64,000 bases of DNA from Alteraquisediminimonas sediminicola (GTDB lineage Bacteria > Pseudomonadota > Alphaproteobacteria > Sphingomonadales > Sphingomonadaceae). Below the pieces are notes generated by a model. The model was not told the DNA's origin. It did no database searches and saw only the letters and a program-made list of their open reading frames with translations. Shown piece by piece: positions 21,001 through 28,836 of the stretch. A program made the translations under genes and the position numbers. The DNA lies in contig NZ_JAHXZS010000006.1 in the NCBI RefSeq assembly GCF_019740335.1, positions 144,865-208,864 on the forward strand, written 5' to 3'. The first letter of the stretch is position 1. Each line of letters begins with the position of its first letter.

Positions 21001-21449
21001 TGGCTTACCAGCGCCGGGCTATGCGCCCCGGTCGCGGCATCGGCGAACAATAACGATACATCCTTGGCGCGGACATCGCGGCCATTCAGGCGATAGGCCG
21101 ACCCCGCGCCGCGTTCGATCCGGCGGACGACCTCGACTTCGCCATCATGCGGTACGCCGCTGCCGGGCAGGCCGGGGGTATGCGCGCCGCCTTGTTCGAT
21201 CAACAAAGACACTTCGGCAAAATCGCGGGCAGGGCGGCTGGTGGTGCCCGCGAAGATCACGTCTTCCATCCCGCCGCCGCGCATGGATTTGGCGCTGGCT
21301 TCGCCCATGACCCAGCGAATGGCCTCCAGCAAATTGGATTTGCCGCAACCATTCGGGCCGACGACCCCGGTCAGCCCCGGCTCGATTCGCAGTTCCGCCG
21401 CATCGACGAAACTTTTGAATCCGCTGAGCTTGAGCCGCCGGATTTTCAT
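18003..21449 (-). CDS. smc: Chromosome segregation ATPase SMC
   Basis: 1148 residues. Walker A GPNGCGKSNLLEAIRWVMGE near the N-terminus; long Ala/Glu/Arg-rich coiled coils; a hinge around residues 500-610 (LGDELDAGLKPGNARYWGG to LRRWDGYIATGVG); the ABC signature TLLSGGEQALTAV and Walker B PICVLDEVDAPLDD at the C-terminus. With ScpA and ScpB (not in the window) it compacts and segregates the chromosome. It lies 33 bp downstream of the DsbA-like gene and probably shares its transcript. Confidence 0.97.
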   Translation of the reverse strand: MKIRRLKLSGFKSFVDAAELRIEPGLTGVVGPNGCGKSNLLEAIRWVMGEASAKSMRGGGMEDVIFAGTTSRPARDFAEVSLLIEQGGAHTPGLPGSGVPHDGEVEVVRRIERGAGSAYRLNGRDVRAKDVSLLFADAATGAHSPALVSQGKIAAVIAAKPAERRQMLEEAAGISGLHVRRKDAEQKLRATEGNLTRLDEVLAEMEQRANALKRQARTAERYRVLTEEVRLFEARLIFAKWRDAVAAAEAARKEASAAEAAVTAAQTKQDEARAAQEQAVATLAQARAAAQKARDAANDIAQQLASNRQELGMTERRLRELQERREALLQDQGREDALGHDAAEALSRLEEEDKSLATTLAQSDKEQANREALVAHLSETTHAAELALARAQTEQASALADARVAEAALQTAKQAVARTEQDCAAVAAEQQRLPDEAPLKTALAEAEARAGATGQIIMTASDAIATAEQARDAAAKAREVAQAQVGERRAQLATLESEARALSKALKNGDTADRAIGHVRADPGFEQALAAALGDELDAGLKPGNARYWGGAELNTSDPALPKGAICLADKVQAPDVLRRRLQQVGVVDQDDGTRILQVGQRLVTQDGRLRRWDGYIATGVGADAAARLMRINRLAALEQQMPDARAILAAAEQAEQSAQQQVNRAREDERSARDALAKAEAEQRQALRDGDQARAAIDRLADQRRALDERATRAAAGRDAAKQQCAEAEAAKAALPDQQQINAQVADLRAQHDRARDQFGQARSELAGLQGRIGRDHARREAIRAEIRGWKSRAGDAAKRLREMQQRFEDITREQAEQQDRPARLALLITGLEAENDRAAALSIERAASEQEAEAALRYAEQGAGTTGEALAAARETRAGAAARLENQELRRVEMGRVAGERFECPAPVLPEKIGFAATDVGDVGGESAKLERATLDRERLGPVNLVAEQELSELEQVREVSTRERDELHLAINRLRGSIGSLNREGRARLLAAFEAVDGHFRRLFTTLFGGGEAHLELVDSDDPLEAGLEILAQPPGKRLASLTLLSGGEQALTAVALIFGLFLTNPAPICVLDEVDAPLDDANIERFCDLLDQMKQETETRYLIVTHNAVTMSRMDRLFGVTMVERGVSRLVSVDLERAEQLLAQ

Positions 21450-21482
21450 GCAGTCAGCGCCAGAAAGCGATCACTGAACCGT

Positions 21483-22223
21483 TCAAAGCGCGGCCTTGAT
21501 CTTCGGTTCCAGCGCCGTCCATTCGGCGACATCGTCGACGCGCTTGCCATTGATCAGGAACATCGGCGTGCCGGTCAGCTGATATTCGTTGACCGCGCGG
21601 TTGCGCATGGCGACGAGCTGATCCAGCGACTTTTGATCGGTAAGGCAGGCATTGGCCTTGGCCGCAGGAATGCCGCGCTGCGCGACAAAGGCGGTGAGGC
21701 CGGTCGCCTGACCGAGAAACTGGAATTGCTGCGCCGGGGTCATCGTGCTGAGACGCTGCTGATCAGCCTGTGTCATGCCTTGCGCTTTTTCGAACATCGC
21801 GGCCTGATTGGCGAACATCTGTTCAGTCAGCTTGGCATAAGGCTTGGCCCCGCCGCAGCGGCTGAGCAACGCGCCGACGACATCGATCGGATCGCGCACA
21901 AAGTTGCGGATCTCGAGCGAAACCTTGCCGCTGGCGATATATTGCGCCTTCAATGCAGGCACGCCCTTTGCGGCGAAATCGGCGCAATGCGAGCAGGTGA
22001 GCGAGGCATATTCAACCAGCTTCACCTTGGCATTGGGATTACCGATGCGAAAGCCGCCATCTGCGGTGGCCGTCACATTTTCGACCCAGCCGCCGCTGAT
22101 GGCACCCGCGCCCGCATTGGCCGCTGGCTTGGCCTCCGCCTCATTGCTGGCAGTCGGGTTCTGATTGCATCCTGCCAGCAGGAGGAGTCCGATTGTAAAG
22201 GTCTTGAAATGGCGGGGGCGCAT
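21483..22223 (-). CDS. DsbA/thioredoxin-fold lipoprotein
   Basis: 246 residues. The N-terminus carries a lipobox (TIGLLLLAGC), so it is probably anchored on the periplasmic face. The thioredoxin fold has the CxxC active site SLTCSHCADF near residue 92 and the cis-Pro loop TGTPMFLING (family thioredoxin_4/DsbA-like). It likely catalyses disulfide formation or isomerisation in the periplasm. It sits between dciA and smc. Confidence 0.92.
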   Translation of the reverse strand: MRPRHFKTFTIGLLLLAGCNQNPTASNEAEAKPAANAGAGAISGGWVENVTATADGGFRIGNPNAKVKLVEYASLTCSHCADFAAKGVPALKAQYIASGKVSLEIRNFVRDPIDVVGALLSRCGGAKPYAKLTEQMFANQAAMFEKAQGMTQADQQRLSTMTPAQQFQFLGQATGLTAFVAQRGIPAAKANACLTDQKSLDQLVAMRNRAVNEYQLTGTPMFLINGKRVDDVAEWTALEPKIKAAL

Positions 22224-22265
22224 CTGGGTGAAGCTCCTTGGATGGGTTTACGGTTACTTGTTGTT

Positions 22266-22844
22266 TCAGGACGGCTTGCCCGGTTCGGGCTTCGCTTTGT
22301 CGGCTTTCTGCCCGATTAGGGGCGTCTCGTCAAAGACTGGTGCGCCGAGGCTATCGGCCATCGCGCCCGCGAGTGATTCAAGGCAGGCGCGCAGTTCCGG
22401 ATCGGCGATCGGGCGCAGGCCCGGACCCAAGGGTAAAGGCACGGAACGAAGGCTGGGCGGGCTTTTGCGTTCCGGGCGGACGGTGGCGATGCGATCCTGA
22501 CGCAACACGATCCGCGCCACCGCGCCATAGCCGAAAAAGCGGTTGGTGCGTTCAATGATGTCGGGAATAACATGCTGCATCATCGGTGCATGGGCCGGTT
22601 CCACCACCAAAGTCATGACGCCATTGCCGCGTTGTCCTTTGGGGAAACGGATCGATTCCGGCGCGGAGACTTGTGCATAACGCGCCCCGGCGATTTCCGG
22701 CCAGCGGCTGATGATCGACGATTGGACGAAACCGAATCGGCGAAACGACATGCGCCCGACATCGGGCAGCAATTCGCCCACGCGACGGCTGCGCTTGCGG
22801 CGGTCGGCGGGTTCGCCGCTGGTTGGTTTGCGCCCTTTTGTCAT
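22266..22844 (-). CDS. DciA-like protein (DUF721)
   Basis: 192 residues from ATG 22844, which has GGAAG five bases upstream; ATG 22856 is also possible. The DUF721 core runs from VGELLPDVGRMSFRRFGF through ISRWPEIAGARYAQVSAPESI to VEPAHAPMMQHVIPDIIERTN and the glycine-rich GYGAVARIVL. The family includes DciA, the ancestral loader/partner of replicative helicase DnaB; that function here is inferred. The C-terminal 60 residues are low-complexity. It is divergent from mutY with 26 bp between starts. Confidence 0.82.
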   Translation of the reverse strand: MTKGRKPTSGEPADRRKRSRRVGELLPDVGRMSFRRFGFVQSSIISRWPEIAGARYAQVSAPESIRFPKGQRGNGVMTLVVEPAHAPMMQHVIPDIIERTNRFFGYGAVARIVLRQDRIATVRPERKSPPSLRSVPLPLGPGLRPIADPELRACLESLAGAMADSLGAPVFDETPLIGQKADKAKPEPGKPS

Positions 22845-22870
22845 GCGCGCTTCCATGCCATAGCGCTGGC

Positions 22871-23905
22871 ATGGCTGTCGACAGCACATCCCGGATCGCC
22901 CGCAGTTTATTGCGCTGGTATGATCAATATGCGCGGGACTTGCCTTGGCGGGTCCGGCCCGGCAGCAATGTCGCGCCCGATCCGTATCGCGTCTGGCTGT
23001 CCGAAGTCATGCTGCAACAAACGACCGTCGCCACAGTGCGCGAACGCTTCGATCTGTTTCTGACGCGCTGGCCCGCGGTCGCTGAGCTGGCGGCGGCGGA
23101 TGATTCGGATGTTCTCGCGGCATGGGCGGGGCTTGGCTATTATGCGCGGGCGCGCAATCTGATCGCCTGCGCGCGCACGGTCGCACAGGCGCATGGCGGG
23201 ACTTTTCCATCGAGCGAGGAGGCGCTGCGCGGCCTGCCCGGCATCGGGCCTTATACGGCCGCCGCGATCGCCGCTTTTGCTTTTGGTCAGCGGGCGGTGG
23301 TGGTCGATGGCAATGTGGAGCGGATCGTCAGCCGGTTGTTCGCGATCGATACGCCGCTCCCGGCATCGCGTCCGGAAATCTATCGCAAGATGGATAGCAT
23401 TACGCCCGATGCGCGGGCGGGAGATTTCGCACAGGCGATGATGGATCTCGCCACCGCCATTTGCCAGCCCAAGCGCGCCGATTGCCTGATTTGCCCGTTG
23501 CATGACGATTGCGCGGGGCGGGGCGCGGCGGACCCATTGCGCTTTCCGGTCAAGGCGGCGCGCAAATTACGCCCGGTGCGCCATGGCGAGGTCTGGTGGG
23601 TGACGCGCGGGGATGAGGTGCTGCTGGTCCGCCGCCCTGACAAGGGCTTGCTCGGCGGGATGCGGGGTTTGCCGGGTAGCGACTGGCGCGACGGGCCGGG
23701 GGATATGCCGGGTAAGATCGGGGCCGATGTCGTCCATGTCTTCACCCATTTTGAATTGCGGCTGCGAATCATGACGATGACGGCGGATGAGGCCAGCGCC
23801 CATCAACTGACCGGCGAATATTGGCCCATCGAACAATTGGACGAGGCCGGTCTGCCGACCCTATACACGAAAGTCGCAGATAAGATGGGAGTAGGTTTAT
23901 CATGA
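22871..23905 (+). CDS. mutY: Adenine DNA glycosylase MutY
   Basis: 344 residues. Removes adenine opposite 8-oxoguanine. The catalytic Glu is in LSEVMLQQTTV; the helix-hairpin-helix is LRGLPGIGPYTAAAIAAFAF; the catalytic Asp is in VVDGNVERIVSRL. The 4Fe-4S ligands have the spacing C-x6-C-x2-C-x5-C (CQPKRADCLICPLHDDC). A C-terminal Nudix-like domain follows. ATG 22871 excludes a Cys-rich upstream extension. The stop overlaps the nudC start by four bases. Confidence 0.96.
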   Translation: MAVDSTSRIARSLLRWYDQYARDLPWRVRPGSNVAPDPYRVWLSEVMLQQTTVATVRERFDLFLTRWPAVAELAAADDSDVLAAWAGLGYYARARNLIACARTVAQAHGGTFPSSEEALRGLPGIGPYTAAAIAAFAFGQRAVVVDGNVERIVSRLFAIDTPLPASRPEIYRKMDSITPDARAGDFAQAMMDLATAICQPKRADCLICPLHDDCAGRGAADPLRFPVKAARKLRPVRHGEVWWVTRGDEVLLVRRPDKGLLGGMRGLPGSDWRDGPGDMPGKIGADVVHVFTHFELRLRIMTMTADEASAHQLTGEYWPIEQLDEAGLPTLYTKVADKMGVGLS

Positions 23906-24774
23906 CGGGCATTGGGTTTACGGGAGCGCCGCTCGACCGGAATGATGCGATGCGCAACGATGTGGTGGCGATTGCCGCGGCATTGCGCAGCCCCTTGGCA
24001 CGGCTGTTGCGGATGGAGGGGCTGGAACCGGCCTTATCCGAAGATTGGGCACTGATCTGGGATGATGTGCCTGCGGACGCGCAGCATGCGGATTATATCT
24101 TTCTCGGCCTGTATGATGATGCGCCCTGCTTTGCCGCATTGCCGCCGCGCCCCGCCAATCCAACCGTGTCGCGGCCCGGCTGGCATTTGTTAAGTACCCT
24201 GCCCGACGATCAGGCGGCGATTTGGGGCGCGGCGAAGAGCGTGATCGATTGGCATTGGCGGCATGGATTTTGCGCCGTGTGCGGTTCCCCCAGCACAGTA
24301 TTTCGCGGCGGTTGGGCGCGGCGTTGCAATGATTGCAATGCCGAACATTATCCGCGCGTCGATCCGGTGGTGATCATGCTGGCGGTGGATGGTGAACGCG
24401 CCTTGGTCGGAAGGCAGCCGAGCTTTCCCGCGGGCCGTTATTCGGCGCTCGCAGGCTTTATCGAACCGGGCGAATCATTGGAAGAAGCGGTGCGCCGCGA
24501 AATTTATGAAGAAGCGGGCGTGCGCTGCGGCGCGGTTCATTATGTGGCGAGCCAGCCCTGGCCATTCCCTTCATCATTGATGATCGCATGCATTGCCGAG
24601 GCAGAAACGACTGATATCGTGCTGGATGAAAATGAGTTGGAACATGCGTTTTGGGTGGAAAAGGCCGATGTACAACAGGCATTTGACCCCAATTGTGCAG
24701 ACCCGGTTTTCATCCTGCCGCCACCCCAGGCAATTGCCCATCATTTGTTCCTGCATTGGGCGTTTCACCGTTGA
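23902..24774 (+). CDS. nudC: NAD+/NADH pyrophosphatase, NudC type
   Basis: 290 residues. The zinc ribbon CAVCGSPS...CNDCNAEHYPR precedes the Nudix box GFIEPGESLEEAVRREIYEEAG, and the family marker SQPWPFPSSLM follows it. It hydrolyses NAD(H) and, in E. coli, NAD-capped RNA. It overlaps mutY by ATGA and probably forms one oxidative-damage operon with it. Confidence 0.95.
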   Translation: MTGIGFTGAPLDRNDAMRNDVVAIAAALRSPLARLLRMEGLEPALSEDWALIWDDVPADAQHADYIFLGLYDDAPCFAALPPRPANPTVSRPGWHLLSTLPDDQAAIWGAAKSVIDWHWRHGFCAVCGSPSTVFRGGWARRCNDCNAEHYPRVDPVVIMLAVDGERALVGRQPSFPAGRYSALAGFIEPGESLEEAVRREIYEEAGVRCGAVHYVASQPWPFPSSLMIACIAEAETTDIVLDENELEHAFWVEKADVQQAFDPNCADPVFILPPPQAIAHHLFLHWAFHR

Positions 24775-24801
24775 TCGGCCGGCTGCGTCCGGCCAAATTG
24801 G

Positions 24802-24817
24802 TTAACTAAAAGTCAAC
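24802..24817. promoter_or_regulatory. Candidate CtrA box upstream of the orf91-microprotein-sciP genes
   Basis: TTAA-N7-TCAAC: one mismatch to the CtrA consensus TTAA-N7-TTAA(C). It is 45 bp upstream of the first gene. In Caulobacter sciP is controlled by CtrA, which makes the position sensible. Confidence 0.4.
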
Positions 24818-24861
24818 GACGCGTTTACCAGCCTTTAGCCATGTGCGGTTAAACCGGTCGC

Positions 24862-25137
24862 ATGGAACTGGTACCAAGCCTCTTTGAACGGATGACCGAC
24901 GCGACCCCGGTCAGCGCATTTGATTATGCGCTGCTCAAGGTCGCCATCCGTATGGCATGCGCCGAAACTCCGACAGCGCGTATCGCTGCGGGGCAGGCGA
25001 CTGTTGGTGCGCCCCGTAACCGGGCGCATCGAGAGGCGGATCGGCTTGTCAGTCTTTTTGCCGGGGCTGGCGCGTCTTCCGGGCAATATATCGAATCGGG
25101 AAGCTTTAATCGTTTCACCGCCAATGGGAGGCGTTGA
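24862..25137 (+). CDS. Hypothetical protein, 91 residues
   Basis: Not recognised. It begins MELVPSLFERMTDATPVSAF with a helical first half (DYALLKVAIRMACAETP) and an Ala/Arg-rich second half. The ribosome site is poor. Support comes from its place: it ends one base before the start of a well-supported microprotein gene, which leads into the sciP homologue, and a candidate CtrA box precedes it. It could be untranslated leader. Confidence 0.45.
   Translation: MELVPSLFERMTDATPVSAFDYALLKVAIRMACAETPTARIAAGQATVGAPRNRAHREADRLVSLFAGAGASSGQYIESGSFNRFTANGRR
25126..25131 (+). promoter_or_regulatory. Ribosome binding site of the 37-residue microprotein
   Basis: GGGAGG, seven bases before ATG 25139: the near-ideal Shine-Dalgarno match that decides this start. 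Confidence 0.7.
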
Positions 25138-25138
25138 G

Positions 25139-25252
25139 ATGGAGAAATTTTCCATGAATCGCCTGTTTACCAAGGCGTTCAAAGCTTCCTTCAAGTGCAG
25201 TGGCGTATGCGGATCTTGTGACTGTGCACTGGGTGCACAGATGTCATTTTGA
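25139..25252 (+). CDS. Cys-rich microprotein, 37 residues
   Basis: Reads MEKFSMNRLFTKAFKASF, then KCSGVCGSCDCALGAQMSF. The N-terminal half is basic and amphipathic (Phe/Lys/Arg). The C-terminal half has four cysteines in C-x3-C-x2-C-x-C, a plausible metal or redox site. GGGAGG stands seven bases before the ATG. The stop is seven bases before the ATG of the SciP gene, whose GAGGG ribosome site overlaps this stop, so translation is probably linked. No known family is recognised. It is too short for most annotation pipelines. Confidence 0.65.
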   Translation: MEKFSMNRLFTKAFKASFKCSGVCGSCDCALGAQMSF

Positions 25253-25259
25253 GGGTAAA

Positions 25260-25559
25260 ATGATCGAGAATCAAAACATACGTCCTGCTCAGGTTATCGG
25301 GCCGCTCGGAGAGCCGCTGACCCTTGAATCTCTCCCGCCCATCGGCACGACGCGTTGGGTTGTCCGCCGCAAGGCCGAGGTGGTGGCTGCCGTCAATGGC
25401 GGCCTGCTCTCGGTCGATGAGGTGTGCGAACGTTATAGCCTGACATTGGAAGAATTCGCGAGCTGGCAGCGTGCGATCGACCGTTCGGGCATGCCTGGCC
25501 TGCGGGTCACGCGCATCCAGCATTATAAATCGCTGTACGAACGCCAACAAAAATTCTGA
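25260..25559 (+). CDS. sciP: DUF1153 protein, SciP-type CtrA inhibitor homologue
   Basis: 99 residues. The conserved core is VIGPLGEPLTLESLPP, TTRWVVRRKAEVVAAV, GGLLSVDEVCERYSLTLEEF and SWQRAID, the helix-turn-helix of DUF1153. In Caulobacter, SciP binds CtrA-dependent promoters and blocks activation in G1. ATG 25260 follows GAGGG. A 12-bp terminator hairpin follows at 25604. Function here is assigned from the family; sphingomonad CtrA circuits differ in detail. Confidence 0.9.
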   Translation: MIENQNIRPAQVIGPLGEPLTLESLPPIGTTRWVVRRKAEVVAAVNGGLLSVDEVCERYSLTLEEFASWQRAIDRSGMPGLRVTRIQHYKSLYERQQKF

Positions 25560-25603
25560 ATGGCTGATGGGTCTCGGCCCATAGACTAGGCTGCATTCAC
25601 TGT

Positions 25604-25631
25604 CCCGGCCTGCCCATTAGGGCGGGCCGGG
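25604..25631 (+). terminator. Terminator hairpin after sciP
   Basis: CCCGGCCTGCCC pairs with GGGCGGGCCGGG (12 bp including one G-U) around ATTA, followed by ATTGTGTTT. It is 44 nt past the sciP stop. Confidence 0.6.
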
Positions 25632-25669
25632 ATTGTGTTTCCGGGGGCGAACCGCCTTATGTTTTCGAA

Positions 25670-26491
25670 TCAGGGAATAAGCTCGGCGAGCGCGGCCATC
25701 GCGTCGCGAGGTTCACTTGTTACAGGGGCGGCTGGATCTGCTACGCCTTTTGCTTCGGACGTGCCATATAGCACCCAACCATTGGGGGTCAGTGTTTCCA
25801 GCGGTTGATAATTGGTCTTATATTCCATGCGTTTGGCGCCCTGAACCCAATAGCCGAGATAGACATAAGGCAGGCCCGCATTGCGCGCGCGCATGATGTG
25901 ATCGAGGATGATGAACGTGCCAAGCCCGGTGCGCGCTTTATGTTCCGGATCGTAAAAACTGTAGACCATCGACAGGCCATCGGCCTGCTGATCGGTCAGG
26001 CACGCGCCCACCAACTTGCCAGGCAAGCCATCGCTGCGCGGCTCGCGATATTCGATGATGCTGGTGTGGACCGGAGTCTGTTCGACCATATCGGCAAAAT
26101 CGACCTCATCCATGCCGACCATGCCGCCATCGGGGTGACGCTGATTGAGATAGCGTTGCAGCAATTCAAATTGTTCGGTCGTCGTCCACGGCTTGCACGC
26201 GGTGACGACGAGATCGGCATTGCGGCGCATCAGCTTGCGCTGAGTCGCATTGGCGACGAATCCATCGCAGACCACCCGCACCGAGGTGCAGGCCGTGCAG
26301 CTCGGGCAGCTTGGGCGATAGGCGACGGACTGGCTGCGACGGAAACCGATTCGGCCAAGCGCATCATTGAGTTCGATCGCATTGGGCCCGCTCAATTCGG
26401 TAAACACCTTCCGCTCGGTCTTGCCGGGCAGATAGGGGCAGGGTGACGGCGTCGTCACAAAGAATCGCGGGAATCGAAACGGTGCGGTCAC
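25670..26491 (-). CDS. bpt: Arginyltransferase / leucyl-tRNA-protein transferase Bpt
   Basis: 273 residues. The ATE1-like N-terminal region ([20 protein letters not shown], then [16 protein letters not shown] with a CxxC pair) and the GNAT-like C-terminal part ([33 protein letters not shown]) match bacterial Bpt. This enzyme attaches Leu to N-terminal Asp/Glu (or related residues), feeding the N-degron pathway. It is convergent with sciP. Confidence 0.93.
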   Translation of the reverse strand: MTAPFRFPRFFVTTPSPCPYLPGKTERKVFTELSGPNAIELNDALGRIGFRRSQSVAYRPSCPSCTACTSVRVVCDGFVANATQRKLMRRNADLVVTACKPWTTTEQFELLQRYLNQRHPDGGMVGMDEVDFADMVEQTPVHTSIIEYREPRSDGLPGKLVGACLTDQQADGLSMVYSFYDPEHKARTGLGTFIILDHIMRARNAGLPYVYLGYWVQGAKRMEYKTNYQPLETLTPNGWVLYGTSEAKGVADPAAPVTSEPRDAMAALAELIP

Positions 26492-26687
26492 TATCCGGCC
26501 TGCCTCTGCGTCCCAAGTTGCGTCATTTATGGAATATGGAGCCTGTGACCCCGGATGAAAAGACCATTAACCAAGAAAACGCAGTTAATGCTGAATCTTC
26601 CGTTTACCATAATGCGTATTAATGGCTGAAAATGTCGGATTTTGGCCCAACTTTATGGCCACCAAATGATCATCAAACCGGATCAAA

Positions 26688-26763
26688 TGGTGGGCGCTGA
26701 CGGGCTCGAACCGCCGACCCTCTCGGTGTAAACGAGATGCTCTACCAACTGAGCTAAGCGCCC
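26688..26763 (-). tRNA. tRNA-Val (anticodon TAC)
   Basis: On the minus strand: acceptor GGGCGCT pairs with AGCGCCC; D-arm TAGCTCAGTTGGTAGAGC; anticodon stem TCTCG/CGAGA around TTTACAC gives TAC; T-loop GGTTCGAGCCC; CCA encoded. Total 76 nt. Confidence 0.97.
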
Positions 26764-26848
26764 CCTTATCGGGTGCAACACCCTTTAGGGTGATTTTCCC
26801 GCAGGTCAATCTCCCGCTTGCATGATTATCGGCCTGTGCGTCCGATTA

Positions 26849-27844
26849 TCAAACGGCGGCGCCGACCACGCTTTCCGGCAGGTCCTTGCCGAACACCCGC
26901 TGATAATATTCCGCCACCAATGCACGCTCTGCTTCATCGCATTTGTTGAGGAAGGTCAGGCGGAAGGCAAAGCCGACATCGCCGAAAATCGTGGTGTTCT
27001 GCGCCCAGCTGATCACGGTGCGCGGGCTCATCACGGTCGAAATATCGCCATTGATAAAGCCCTGACGCGTCAGATCGGCCACCTTGACCATATTCGCGAC
27101 GACCTGCGGATCGGTTTCGCCGACCTTGGCCAGCACGATCTTCGCTTCGGTCGCGGCGGGGAGGTAGTTCAGCGTCACCACCAGATTCCAGCGGTCCATC
27201 TGGCCCTGGTTGATCTGCTGCGTGCCATGATACAGCCCGCTGGTATCGCCAAGGCCGATGGTGTTGGCAGTGGCGAACATGCGGAACCATTTGTTCGGGC
27301 GAATCACCCGATTCTGATCGAGCAGCGTCAATTTGCCATCGGTTTCAAGCACGCGCTGGATCACGAACATCACATCGGGGCGGCCCGCGTCATATTCGTC
27401 AAACACAAGTGCGGTCGGCGTCTGCAATGCCCAAGGCAACAGGCCTTCGCGGAATTCGGTGACTTGCAGGCCATCGCGCAACACAATCGCATCGCGGCCA
27501 ATCAGGTCGATACGGCTGATATGGGCATCGAGGTTGATGCGCACGCATGGCCAGTTGAGGCGCGCGGCCACCTGTTCGATATGCGATGATTTCCCGGTGC
27601 CGTGATAGCCCTGAATCATCACGCGGCGGTTAAAGGCAAAGCCCGCCGCAATCGCCAGCGTCGTATCCGGGTCGAACACATAGGTCGGATCGATATCCGG
27701 CACGCGTTCGTCGGCCTCGGAAAAGGCGGGAATTTCCATGTCGGTATCGATGCCGAACAGATCGCGCGCCTTGACCATCCGGTCGGGTGCTTCAAGCACC
27801 GTCGCCGTACGGCTGTCAGGCTGAATATCCGGGATAGTCGTCAT
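26849..27844 (-). CDS. cobS: Cobaltochelatase subunit CobS-like AAA+ ATPase
   Basis: 331 residues from ATG 27844 ([12 protein letters not shown]). MoxR/CobS-type AAA+ protein: Walker [14 protein letters not shown], Walker [15 protein letters not shown], and the characteristic start [21 protein letters not shown]. With CobT and CobN it inserts cobalt in aerobic B12 synthesis; the family is kept in many alphaproteobacteria that lack the full pathway. CobT, usually adjacent, is not seen in the window. Confidence 0.92.
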   Translation of the reverse strand: MTTIPDIQPDSRTATVLEAPDRMVKARDLFGIDTDMEIPAFSEADERVPDIDPTYVFDPDTTLAIAAGFAFNRRVMIQGYHGTGKSSHIEQVAARLNWPCVRINLDAHISRIDLIGRDAIVLRDGLQVTEFREGLLPWALQTPTALVFDEYDAGRPDVMFVIQRVLETDGKLTLLDQNRVIRPNKWFRMFATANTIGLGDTSGLYHGTQQINQGQMDRWNLVVTLNYLPAATEAKIVLAKVGETDPQVVANMVKVADLTRQGFINGDISTVMSPRTVISWAQNTTIFGDVGFAFRLTFLNKCDEAERALVAEYYQRVFGKDLPESVVGAAV

Positions 27845-27918
27845 CGTCACGCATCTCCATTGCTGCACGCGTCCCATAGGCGGTGCGACCTAGTGAAGGC
27901 AAGTCATGTGAAGAATCT

Positions 27919-28518
27919 TCAGGCGAACAGGGGCGAACCCTTGAGCGTCTGATAGGCCTCGATCACTTGTTGCAGCCGTTGTTCATGCCGCCGGTCGCCG
28001 CCATTGCGATCCGGGTGATATTGGCGGACTAGATCGGAATAACGGGTGCGTAGCGCCTTGCGGTCGGCGTCGGTTTCCAGCCCCAGCACGCGCATCGCCT
28101 TGCGGTCTTCCGGGCTGATCATCTTGCCGTCTTTGCGTTCAGCCGCCATGGTCGCGCGAAAACGGGTGCCAATTGCATCGAGCGGATCGGCGAAATCGGC
28201 CCAGCGCGGCGGATTATCGACTCCGGCGGTGGGCCGAAACGCGCGGGTTTCGCGTTCCCAACCGGCATAAGGGGCTTGCGCCGCCATGATGTCCTCCGGC
28301 TCCATCCCGCGAAAGAAATCATAGCCCTGATTAAAGGCGCGGACATGATCGAGGCAGAGAAACTGGAAATCGCCCGGCCCGTCAAAGCCCGGTTTGCGGC
28401 CCGATGGATCGGGGGCGCGAAATTCGCCCGCCGCCGGGCAGCCGGGGTGATTGCAGGCGCGGCCACCATCGCCGATACGGCCATGGAATCGTCCGCGATA
28501 TTGTTTTGCTCGCTCCAT
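27919..28518 (-). CDS. J-domain protein (DnaJ family)
   Basis: 199 residues. The C-terminal 60 residues form a J domain (MRVLGLETDADRKALRTRYS, LVRQYHPDRNGGD with HPD). The N-terminal part has CNHPGC and FLCLDHV, possible zinc ligands, and a Tyr/Phe/Arg-rich middle. It probably stimulates a DnaK partner. It is upstream of cobS on the same strand, an order common in alphaproteobacteria, and divergent from bolA with only 27 bp between starts. Confidence 0.9.
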   Translation of the reverse strand: MERAKQYRGRFHGRIGDGGRACNHPGCPAAGEFRAPDPSGRKPGFDGPGDFQFLCLDHVRAFNQGYDFFRGMEPEDIMAAQAPYAGWERETRAFRPTAGVDNPPRWADFADPLDAIGTRFRATMAAERKDGKMISPEDRKAMRVLGLETDADRKALRTRYSDLVRQYHPDRNGGDRRHEQRLQQVIEAYQTLKGSPLFA

Positions 28519-28545
28519 CGCGCGCCTCTATGCTAATCCCGTCTG

Positions 28546-28830
28546 ATGAACAACCACGCCAAAGGGCCGGTCGCGGCCGAAATTGAAAACTTGTTGACGG
28601 CTGCATTTGCGCCGCAGCACCTCGCGATCATCAACGATAGCCATCATCACGCGGGCCATCATGGCCATGACGGCACGGGTGAAACGCATTTCACCGTCGA
28701 GATCACGGCGGACGCCTTTGCCGGACAAAGCCGGGTCAATCGCCAGCGTATGGTCAACAAGGCGCTGGGCGATATTCCCGGCCAGCGCGTCCATGCCTTT
28801 GCGATCAAGGCCAAGGCACCGGGCGAGTAA
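28546..28830 (+). CDS. bolA: BolA family protein
   Basis: 94 residues with the class II KH-like BolA fold. It has a His-rich loop DSHHHAGHHGHDG before ETHFTVEITADAF, then SRVNRQRMVNKALGDI and the conserved VHAFAIKAKAP end. BolA proteins bind monothiol glutaredoxins through a shared 2Fe-2S cluster. The His-rich loop is longer than in E. coli BolA. Confidence 0.93.
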   Translation: MNNHAKGPVAAEIENLLTAAFAPQHLAIINDSHHHAGHHGHDGTGETHFTVEITADAFAGQSRVNRQRMVNKALGDIPGQRVHAFAIKAKAPGE

Positions 28831-28836
28831 CACGTC

